Shown: positions 22,765 to 33,800 of the stretch, in pieces
Layout: each line of letters begins with the position of its first letter
Numbering within the stretch: position 1 is the stretch's first letter
Assembly: GCA_948470475.1 (NCBI GenBank)
Contig: OX419335.1
Location: forward strand, 18,770,979-18,834,978
Reading direction: 5' to 3'
Source: Galaxea fascicularis
Taxonomy: Eukaryota > Cnidaria > Anthozoa > Scleractinia > Euphylliidae
Length of the DNA: 64,000 nt
The notes under the pieces: generated by a model
The model's input: the letters and a program-made list of their open reading frames with translations, nothing else
The model's database searches: none
What the model was told of the DNA's origin: nothing
Program-made: the position numbers and the translations under genes

Positions 22765-24765
22765 ATTGTTACCGTTAATCAAGTCTTTCATACGAAAAGG
22801 AAAGAATACACCATCAACAAAACACGACGTTATTTACTGGGTCTTCCGTCTTCGTCTTCTTTGGTCTTTTTTTTTTTTGTATCCAAAGCGGCACTTGAAA
22901 GTGAAAAAAATTGGCTTAAAATCACAAGAAAATTGAAATTCCTTTTAATGGGACTGGGTGAACAAATCCTCAAGTGCCATTTACATGAAACTTCCCGATT
23001 TTCCGTTGCTATGGTAACTGTCGAGTCTTTTCCCGCCAATAATTATTTTATTGTATTTCTTTGTTTTCTTTTGGTCACGTGATCTTTTAGGTTTTTAATT
23101 TTAAGCTTTTCTTTCTGTCTTGTCATTCGTGGAGTTTTTTTTGAAGTATTTTCGAGCTTAACTGTTGCAGTTGCTCGGTTGTCTGTGTATCGAATAAGCA
23201 TAGGCCGAGTATTCCGCTTGTGGAGCGCTGAATGTGCCGATCGACGACAATAAAGAACGGCAAAGAACAATCTAGAGGTTTGTGACTGATCTCGTATTTT
23301 GGATTTACGTACCTCACAGTAACAGCTGTTGCTTGGAAACCTATGAGGAAACAAGCTTTGGCCATACGTCGAAAAGATGCTCAAGGAAATCGAAGCTTGT
23401 CTTCTATAAGATATTTTGATTTCAAGTAATACACCCCCCAGCCCCCAGCCGAAAAAACTGCCGCGAGTAAAACAATCCAGAGCATTCCTTGCAGTGAAAT
23501 AAGCAACAATGATGTCCTTTACAAAGGCAGAGCCCTGGCTCTGAAAAGGTGGGAAAAATATGATATGGCTTTTGGATATGGTATAAAGAAAAAATTAAAT
23601 AACATATGACCGCATTAGTCACCCGTCAGTGAGCTATATACGACAACATATGCACGAATGGATGTGATAGAAATAGTTAATGTCAGCTTTGTTTTCTTTC
23701 TCACAAACCCAGTATATAAGGAACCATTTGTTTTGTTATTTACTCAAGCAGAAAATAAAGGTTGGGTAATACGCTCGAAAACCTTAGTAAAGAGTAAAGA
23801 ATTCTAATAAAACGAAAAATAGGAGCGTGACGGAAGCAGGGAAGCGAGCTATCAGGTACATGATCAGATTGAACTAAAAGGGTTTTCCATTCCATCGTCT
23901 ATGGTTAGAGTAGCTAGTGCGATCACGAAGGCAACGTCTTGGATATACCACGGGAACGACTGGTGTAGAAACACTCGTCTACCCACTTCCTCCGGTATTT
24001 GAGGGGACTCGTCCGTAAACCATTAGTTACCAGGCCAACAATAGCGTCACATGTACGCAAAGTATTCCTTTTATTCCCAGCCTTGCTGAAAAAATGTAAC
24101 TGGGTGAAAAACTATTTGATTCGAAAAACCAGCGATTCTAACATACAACAAAATTTAAACGTTTTACTTCCTCTTAAGTTTAGGTGAACCCCACAGAGAA
24201 AGCGTTCAATATAAATGCTGCTAGATAGCCTCTCACGCAGACCTTAAGAGGCTACCCCTTCCTGTGATGCAGCTTGCATCACAGAACTTTCCGCACTTTC
24301 CGAAGCGTTACTTCATCACCATTGTCCTAATACTCCATTTGAGCGTGAAAGTAAAGAGGTTAAAATTTTGGAAAGAACCACGATTGCATACCATTAAGCA
24401 AATGCTGTGTAAACGATATACAACAAATCGTGAACGGTTAACAAGTGTTAAAAAATTGCAAAGTTCCAATGATTCCATTTTATCTTGTTCCAAACTTTGG
24501 ATGTATTGTCACGTAGAGGTTGTGCACGATGTGGTTCAAGCGACTCATGTTTTTCAAGTCTGAATATATACTCTCAAAGCCTCAGTTTCGTATAAACGAT
24601 CGTCTCATTGATTTTCAGTTGAGCCGTTTCAACAGCTCCTTCTCTTCTGTCAAATTTTGTATGGTGGCGTAACCAAAGAGGTGGAGTCCGAGAACTAAGT
24701 ACTGGCCCACTTCATATCAGATGGTACTCTTACAACACGTTCATTGCCCTACTGAGTTTAACCAG
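22765..24765. other. Spacer between TIR/LINE nest and UBX-Trx gene 3' end
   Basis: Contains several 60-113 codon open frames on the minus strand (23043-23622) and plus strand (23999-24563) that match nothing I recognise and lack splice or start context. It also holds the 3' UTR of the minus-strand UBX-Trx gene (right end). Confidence 0.4.
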
Positions 24766-24894
24766 TTATCTCGGATCAAAGTACATCTCATCCTCGCGGG
24801 GTCCGCCCTGTGGAGTATCCCTTGGGCCGTTAATATTTTCTTCGATCTGGTGTTCTAGCGAAGCCATGTCAGTCCCTTCTACTTGAGTTACTAC
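24766..24894 (-). CDS. UBX-Trx gene exon 17 (end of Trx fold, acidic tail, stop)
   Basis: Acceptor ATTATCTAG, phase 0. Encodes the last Trx strand and helix (VVTQVEGTDMASLEHQIEE) and a Pro/Gly/acidic tail ending YFDPR, stop TAA at 24766-24768. Confidence 0.8.
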   Translation of the reverse strand, partial: VVTQVEGTDMASLEHQIEENINGPRDTPQGGPREDEMYFDPR

Positions 24895-27800
24895 CTAGAT
24901 AATACACAGTAAAGGAAGAACTTGTTCAGTGCATTTAAGTGACAAAAACATTTTCGATGTTGCAGATCGGTCTTTTAAGCAAGTCGGAAAATAACTTGAA
25001 AGATCATGATTATGAAATCAGAAAGATTATCACCGAATGACTGATGACATAGCTGGGAAAATTATGGCATGTATAAGCAAGCGGATTATTACCAGATAAA
25101 AACACCAGTTCGGTCGAAAAAATACACATTAAAAAAATAAGTTTTATTAAGGACACCAATAGATAATGAAGATGCGATAACTACTTTTGCATTTTATCAG
25201 AGATTGCATGATTTGTTTCTCAACTTTTTTTTCCACTGGTTCATTCATTTAGCTGTGACTAATGAGTAACTTCGGAGAGCAACAAGGAGATAGAGTTGCT
25301 AGAGGTACGCTACCACACTTCTCTCGGTTTACTCAAACGTCCTGCGTGCATCAATTTCTAACTCCACAAGCCTATTAACATACAAGCCCAGAACTGTTCA
25401 CATCTACAAATGTTTGGGCTGAAAAAGATCTATTAATTGCAGGACATTCAGCAGGTTATGTCGAAGTACAACGTATTTTAAGGTTAGCGTAAACGCCTTC
25501 ACCCATTAAGGACCTCAACTGAATAGCAGACAACCGGTTCACAGTTTAGAGAAACGCAAATAAACAGAAAGAAATAAACAAAAGAGAACAACTATGACAC
25601 TATACCTGTCCATTCCAAAAGAGTTTAAAAGTCGGCAATGAAGAGACACCTTGTTGGTACTTCAAGACCTTGCGTTGTAAAAGACAGGAGGGGTAAAGGA
25701 AGAGTTTGATTATTTAATTGGCAAACCGAATTTAATTCTTACCGGGAACATTCGTGGTCGTGCCAAAACACTTCCACGCACCTCTTGGATGAAGTCTTAC
25801 AAAAGTACAATAACGATGAGGGGTGATTTTCAAAGTTGAAATGTCTTGAGACAAACTAACACGGAATTAAAACAAAATTACAAAAAACTCTTGCTTATCA
25901 CTGATCGCCGATTGTTTTTGCAAAGATGAATAGATGTCACGCTGCTTGGTTTTACTTATGTTGCTTTTCAGTATGACAGGGTTTAATATTATTCACTACA
26001 CTGTCACATTGGTCTCAGAGTCCTAAAACTGGGGGAGCTAACTATAACCTGACGGTTGATTTGGCTTCCTGGCTCGAACATTTAGTTACTTAATACACAC
26101 AACATTTTCTATTTTTTTAAAATACATTTCAGGAGTATGTAAAACATGAATTGGTATGGAGAGCTTAATAAAGATCATTAAACTGAGGGCAAAACGAGCT
26201 GAGGTCATAAACCTGGTAGTTGACGTGCCTCTTGTTAAGCATTTTTCGCGTTTTATTTGATAATTTCACCCAGCTTTTAGGTTATTTTTAATGCGTAAAC
26301 AACATGAACTTAGAATTCGGGAATGCTTTTTAAGACAAAAAACCAAACAAACAAACGAAAACGACCAACGATAAGGTAGCATTGATGCGGGTAGCACTCA
26401 CCTTTACTTCGTCAACATTCACACGAGCAAACAGTACTTGTCCGTTCATTCCATAATTGGCATTTAGAGAGTCATACAAGTCCGATACAGACCGGCATAA
26501 GGAACACCTGAACAGAAGTTGTTTGAAAATGACTGTTTTGAAACATTTCCGAATACTTGTGTTAAGGCTCACATCTTTACGGATCAAAACTATCTCATTC
26601 AATACCTCTCGAACAGAGGATAACAGGTTGCGAACCTTTTTACGCTTTTATCCTTTGCCCTTCAGGGTTGACCTAACACAGTCTCAAATTAACCTAACAC
26701 AGTTTTAAAATTAAAGTTAATCTCTTGTCAATCTAACTTGTTAGACTGAACTTGAAATAGGCCGCCGCATTAGTCTTGGTTTGGAATGAACGCAAATCCA
26801 AATTCAGTTGGCGTGAACGAAGAGCGAATCAAAGTAAACAGTTCAGTACAGTTTTCTCATAACAGTGGATCGTAACTCACCAACTAGCGTAAAATTGTGC
26901 AACAACAAGTCTGTTTTGCTCACTCAAAACCTCGTCCCATTCGTCGATTTTGGTGACGTTTCTTACGTTGACCACTGAAATGAAAAGTTGTCCCATTTAA
27001 TGCCATAATTTCGACTGCATATGAACAATACTTTCCGTCAAGAGTAAGCACAGAATAGAAATGGCGATCAAGTAAAGTTCTGTTTAAATGGTGGATATTT
27101 CACAGTGTTTCCACAAAAAAGCAATGCAAAATAGAAAACATCACATGTCACTCGCTCCCTAAAAGAAAGGACGGTCGAAGATCGAATGATGAACGAACAA
27201 CGCGATACATTTTACCTGCTCCTTCCCCCTGGGTTAACATCCCTTGCTGGTCTGCTCTCTGCACAACAAGCGCTGCACGGGGTGCCAGACCTGTACAGTA
27301 GGAAATAACGTAACACTAAGAAGAAATGCTTTCCTATTAATTCAGTGACGGATTGCTGTAAGTATAGTGTTTTCAGAATTCAATCAATCATTCAGTTTAC
27401 ATGATTTCTTATGATTAAATGACAACGATAGTACGAGCGATTTGATTGGCTGTTGAGCGGTCCGGAGTTCCTTGTAATTCCTCAATAATGTTGCATTTAA
27501 GTGAAACAAAAATATCTAGACCATTTAAAATTATGAAAGACTAGGGATATTCTTTAAATTAGCTCTATTATCCTGGAGAGGAAGAACAACGAAACCGATT
27601 CATTTCTTTTTCTCTATTTTTATTTTTATTTCCATAAATAGCCATGTAATAAATAACTAATCAGAGCTTCGTCCGTTCGGTCATTACAGGGAAATCTCAG
27701 ACCTCGCCCTTGGTATTGACGTCGCTATCGCTCGCTCAATACATCAAGGCCTAATCTGAGAATTCCTTGTATTAACCCCACTCTCGGTTAACAAGTAGTA

Positions 27801-30800
27801 CATACTCCATATTATGTTACTTTACCTGCTTTCTCTAAAGTGCTTTCCATGTCAGAGATTCTCCTTTGCGGAAATGACGTCAGAAGAACAAAATCAGTTG
27901 CGTTCTGCTTGTCATCCACAGGCCACAGCTTGATAACTTCCCTGAACAAACAAGTATCAAATAAATAAATAAACGACTTATTTTTACAGTATTTGTAGCA
28001 CAAAGGCTACTGGGTCCGAGAAAATATATGAAACAAACAACTTCAAATAAAAATAACAACGTTAACAGTTGGCTATTGACAAAGGTGGCCGAGCGATAGC
28101 GGAACTTCAATCTGGGGCGTCCGCATTACAAGTCCAGCGGTCTTACTTCTCGGTCACGCTGCCTCCTCACATATTCACCGATATGGCGATACAAAACGCC
28201 GGAAACAGTGAACGAAGAAAACAAGAAACAACTCTAGACCTGATTACAGGCGACAATAAGGGCTGTCGTAATTAGTTTACACGTTAATCATTAGTGAGAA
28301 AACTTTCTTCAAGGCAATTACTGCCAAATATCTTTGCTACGAAGGTCACATCGTTGTTGCAGGGGGTGTTTCTTAGCCTCATTTGCCAATTTAGTTTTGA
28401 CCCGCCCTAGCTCAGCAACTAAAAAAAATTGTCACCGGATAGCATACCAATGAAAGTCATTTCTGTCACAAAAGAAATACATTAACTCGGAGCTGTCGGA
28501 TGATCATGGCGATGATTACATCCATATATTCATGATTAGTTCAGTTGAAAGAGTCAAAAACAGAAGACTAACAGTATAGTGATTTCAGGAAACGTTTTCG
28601 TCTGTCAATGTATATTAAAAAGGTATGCACTTTACTTCATAAAAGTGCTAATCACAACCAGTTTTTACTATAAATCGAATATTAGTTTAACATCACATTA
28701 TTTCTTGCAAAAACAGCATTAGTGACCGAAAGGGGCATTTATAACATTCACCGGAGGGTATATCGTTGTTCACGTAAAGGGGTAATAACTTAACTTTATA
28801 AAGGACCAGTACTATCGCAAACAACAATTTAAGACATCCGCGACTGGTATCAGTACAACAAAAGAGAATCTTGTTTGTTGGCTTAAAGAATTAGTGTTAT
28901 ATACGATAAATCAATGAAAAATAATCAAGAGCATTAGTGATAAACATAGGCACGCAATGCGTGCTTGAGCTATTTTGTGAAGGGTGGTAAAATGTTGATA
29001 AGATAAGGAGAAGTCAGAAAATGGTTGAATAGTGAGTCATTTATCTGTGGCACTTTTGGTTTTTGCTAAGGTATTGGAGAAGTACAAGCAAACTGTTTTT
29101 CATTTGATTTTTGTTTAGTTTTCTTATTTTTAAGACTGATTTTGAGTTTGATTTGTACCAATTAAATAGTCATTCATCCTCCATTTTTTTGAAACAACAG
29201 TTTCATTAATTCCGCAAAAACCGATATGTAATATATTTTCTATTATTTGTTCATTTTCTTTCTCCGCACTTTCGCAAACACTATATTCGTCCAGTCTCTC
29301 AAATTCCCAAAATATACGTACACGTGCTGATACGGTTCCAGGACCATGTGAAGAAATATTTCCAAACAGACGAACTATGCAACATACTACAATATATGAG
29401 ACCACAAAGACCGAATCAACGTTGAATACAGTACTGATAATTAATATAGATATAATTGCCGTAACGATGAATTTCTGATTTTCAAGTGCTTTATGCTTTT
29501 TACTTCGGACAGCAAAAATGGTCCGACCTAAACAAACGCTCTTATTTTAGTGTTGGGCCTTTTGCTGACAACGTCTGTGTACAGTAAGCAAACGAGCGTA
29601 CCACCGCGTCATATCCCGAAAGAAGGGCAATATTAAACTTACCGATTCGAAAACAAACCACCAATTAATTCCAAAATAAGCTCCTCCGAATTAAGAGCGT
29701 CAACAGTTGTACAATATTAAAAAACCCGATCAACAGACAAACAACGGATCGAAATCCGCCAATAAGAAGAAGAAGAAGAGAAAATTGAAGTTGAGAAAAG
29801 TAACCAATAAAAAACGGTTAAAAGTGATCAATCATTGTAACAGAAAATACATTCAATTAGATGTTGTTGTAAACAAGTTGAATTGACCACGTGCAAATCT
29901 TGTGATTGATCAAAGGTCATGTTGGATGCACGTGACCGATCAAAGTTCGGAGTCGCATTTAACCAACAGCGCTGTCTTATTCATGTGGGAATTAACCAAC
30001 GAACTTGCTGTTACCAACTGTATGCACGTGATAGATCAAAGTTGAAAATCGCATTTGATAAACAGGGCTGTATGTCTTGGTGCCTGTTTACACGTGAGAG
30101 ACAAAAGTAATCCATTTGACAAATGAAATTGCTCACTGTCCGAAATCACCATTTTCATTGTTTAACATAAAAACGGCTTCACTTCAAGGGGAACAAATAT
30201 CCAGATTAAGGATTCCCTTCCATAGCATTTTTCTTCCGTACAAATATCACTTGTGGAAACAGCCACTTCTGATTAGACTAATATTTATTGTTTTCAAATC
30301 CGTCAAACATATGTTTATTTTCTTCACACAATGCTCTTCCAGTTTTAACAATGTTCTTGCAGTTTTGACAAAATTAGCAAAGGAACAAAAAAACACAAGA
30401 AAAATGACAAAACTAAGCACTCGTCCACTTCGAAACTAAATATTTGCTCCCCGAGTAGGAACCGCTCAACCAAATTACCTTGATGCTGAATCAATTGCGA
30501 CTAGCATTATTCGTTTAACGTTTTTTGCCGCTTTTCACCACCTGCATTACAGTAAACACCCGCGTATAAGAACCTAGAATTTTTGGGTTCAGGCTGAATG
30601 GGTTCTTATATTTTGGGGTAGTTTTTCCGAACTCAGGCTGATTAGGTTCTTAGTAGGTTCTTATTTGTAGGATTTGTCATAGTGATACCATTCAGAGAAC
30701 TACTGTAGTACTAGTATGTCATAATGGTTGAACATCTGTATTTTTAAACAGCAAAAATGGGTATCACTGTTACAGTTGGACTGAAAAAGACAAGCAGTAA

Positions 30801-33800
30801 TGTGTATTTCACAGGAGCAAAAGTCAGGGCACTCTACAGATTCAAGTCCCAAGGCTACACCAGTATAATTTTATACAGTATTCTATACTCTGTATTTATA
30901 AGATTTTCAATTAAACAAATAATTTTCATGGTGTTTCTCAGAAATTTCACAATTTCTATCAATTAAAATCCAGTATTTTGACTACAAAATAAGAGTGTTT
31001 TTTTGTATAAGAACCTATTGTTCTTTGCCAGCCTAAATAGGTTCTTATATATTTGGGTACTAAAATGCCCAATTTCAGCCTGTAGGTTCTTAAATCACTA
31101 GGTTCTTACACTAGTTCACTAGGTGTTTACTGTATCATAGTTCCGATTATCAGAGCATTCAATCAGTTCAATGGCAAATAGTAATATGTGATTTAAAGAA
31201 CACTGCTTGATCTCAGAACGGCATTTCTTCCCCGCTAGGTCTCTCGCGGTTACACTACAGGTTGTTTGAATAACTCGACGTTTCAATTCTCAAAAACTAA
31301 ATTTCATTGTTTTTAACCCTTAAAAATTCTCCTCAGAAGTGGTCGAGTGCCACTAACATAGTTCTACTTTCGTTTTCATCGGGATGACCAAATTCAAAGA
31401 TGCTGAAAAATCATTGAAGGACTTCCTAGGAGGCGCAGGTATCATTTCACAGAACAGGTTGTGCATCGCACGCAATTCAAAATAGCAAAGACACTTCCTC
31501 GAAAACGTCAGATGACAAGTTTTAATGCTTCAAAGTCTTGTGTTGAATACAGTTCATCCATTAACAAACATGAGCAGCAAAACACACGGTAGTCTCTTTC
31601 GCAGACGCTCTTTTGGCTCGACACGCAATCTTTCCTCCCCAACAAACGTTAGCCTGCGAGCAAGCTCTCGGGGGGTTGGGGCGAAGGAAGGGAGAGGAAA
31701 GGAGGGAGAGCTTGCAGCGATGTCTCACAAACTTCCATGCCGCCCCAAATGCTCCCCGCGGTTCCACGCTGTCCGAGCTGTCATAATTTGGCCAATCAGC
31801 GCAAACCGGAAACGAGCGCTAATGTAAACAAACACGTGAAAGATATTTTTTCGCGGAAACTTGCCTGCTAGCGTAGGATGGCCGCAAGTATGGCAAATAC
31901 TCCAAAGAAGATCTGTTCAGGAAGAAACCCGAAAGCAGAAGATCCAAACGATTTTTGTAGATGTTGTAAAGGTTCGTTAAAAGTGCGGTACGGAGATTCG
32001 TGGAAGTGGACTTCGTCGGAAAATCTGTTCCTTCCGTCGAAGAAGAAAGGACTCGAGGGCACTATTTTAGCAGATGTGCTTGAACAAAAGACGGGAATAG
32101 TCGCTGAGAAAATCTCTAGTCTTTCAGCTCGACTCTGCCTAATTTGTGCGACAAAAATCAGAAAAACCAGCGAAGGATTTCACTTCATTGTAAGCACACT
32201 GAACGTAGTTAATCCCAAGTTTTTTCAGCTCAGGGACCCGGAGGTCGAGGTCACAAATGTCGTGCCACGGGCGAAGCGAGCCTTGCCGACTTCTGTGTCA
32301 ACTCCAGAAAGAAGCCCTGGACAGAAAAAAATGCAAAAAACTCGACAAAGTCCGGCCAGAGAGAAAAGAAACAGTGCAAGGAAGTCGTTAGGATCTCAGT
32401 TTTGCAGCTGGTTAACCGAGAACGAAGACGCAATTCTCAATATCGACGACATGATTTCATCGGAGCAGTCAACCCGAATTAAAGTTGTGGTGTTGTGGCC
32501 GAATGGCCGCACAGACGTGAGAGTGCCAGATCGAAAGGAGAACATTAATCTCCTAAAAAACGTTGCTTTTAAGAACTGGCAGGCCGTTGCTAACGCCGTA
32601 TTGCAGCACTCGGAATTGAGGCAAGATATTTTGAAAGCTTTGTGGCGTAGGCTGAACGCCGAGTTTAAGGAATATTGTTCCTCCGATTCCGTGTTGAAAC
32701 ATCGAACCCCCGAAGAACTGATTGCTTTCTCGAACAGTTCAGTTGTCGAGGAGGTATCTACGAAATGTCCGTTTTGGAGCTCATGCATCAGTGGAGCGTG
32801 TGGAGTGGAAATGAAGGAGAGTCGTAATGTAAATAATGCCATCGCCCTTGCCACTTCTGTTTTAGCGCGGGTTCGAAACCAGTCAATGTCGGCTTTGGCA
32901 TACCGAGTTTCTAGTATTTTGTTTCATAGCGGAGTTTCCAGTCAAGATCTCATTAGACTCAACAGAATGGGTATCTGCATGTCACCTCAGATGATTTTGT
33001 CTCTTCAGCGCGATTTAGGTAAAAACTTGGACGCAAAAATTATTTCATACAAAAAGGCTATGGAAAAAAAACCAACGGAAACTCTTGCACTACTTAACGA
33101 AATAAAACGGAAGCAGGTTCCCGTAGATAAAGAAAACGGAGTGTGTATTGGAAGCGGCAGACATTCCAATACTTCTGGCTTCTGCTACCTGGTCCTCGAT
33201 GATGCTTTGCAATGGGCAGACAACCAACACCGTTTGATGCTGCTTCCTCTCTATTGCAGCTGCGGCAGCAAACACTTGAAATATAAAGCTTTTGCCGTAG
33301 CCCGTCGGCAAAACAGCAAGTACATCGCTACCTTTGAGCAGTGCTTCAACTGCTTGAAGTTGCTCAGGCTTAATTTCCACTGGAAACTTCAGATTTTTAG
33401 AAAAATTCTCGCACGCTTTATGAATAGAATCTCCTCCGCTCTCCGCCATCTTTGTTTTGTGCTACCAGTATGCGCGAAGAATGATGACGTCATCGCAAAA
33501 TTAAATCTCCACCAATCAGCATTTTCCGTAGACTTTTTCTACGGAGACATTCAAATTTATGAGACATCGCTGCAAGCTCTCGTTCCTTTCCCTCCCCCAC
33601 CCCCTCCCCCCTCCCCCAAACCCCAAGCCCAAGCCCGAGAGCTTGCTCGCAGGCTAAACAAACGTCTGCTGAAACGAGCGGCGATTTGCGTAGACCAATC
33701 AGAGCGCGCTTCCCAATCCTGGAAGTGTTATGTACTTTGGACTTGGACGTGTTTCGTCAACAATTTGCATAATTTCACGACAACGCCTGAATTAGTTTCA

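Larger units (their letters stand above)
31650..33656. mobile_element. Internally deleted DNA transposon with 9-bp target duplication
   Basis: 2007 bp. Inverted ends share TAGCCTGCGAGCAAGCTCTC and further in GAGAGCTTGCAGCGATGTCT. The flanking AACAAACGT (31641-31649, 33657-33665) is a perfect 9-bp direct repeat. Two gene fragments face each other: ORF1 (plus) and a helicase (minus), each cut off where they meet near 33140, as expected if a longer element lost its middle. A 9-bp duplication fits Mutator-like elements, but the superfamily is not established. It lies in intron 10 of the UBX-Trx gene. Confidence 0.85.

Noticed and set aside
23043..23622. Three overlapping minus-strand ORFs of 66-113 codons
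   Set aside because: No recognisable family, no initiation or splice context, and different frames open over the same bases.
25440..25535. Alternative last exon after TTCAG with about 20 codons and a stop
   Set aside because: It would end the Trx fold early; the exon at 24766-24894 completes the fold in the right phase. Could still be an alternative transcript.
29130..29405. 91-codon minus-strand open frame in UBX-Trx intron 11
   Set aside because: No splice sites fit the phases needed between exons 10 and 12 and no domain is recognised.
31383..31437. Plus-strand mini-exon MTKFKDAEKSLKDFLGG before GTATCA
   Set aside because: Isolated, with no partner exon on the plus strand nearby.
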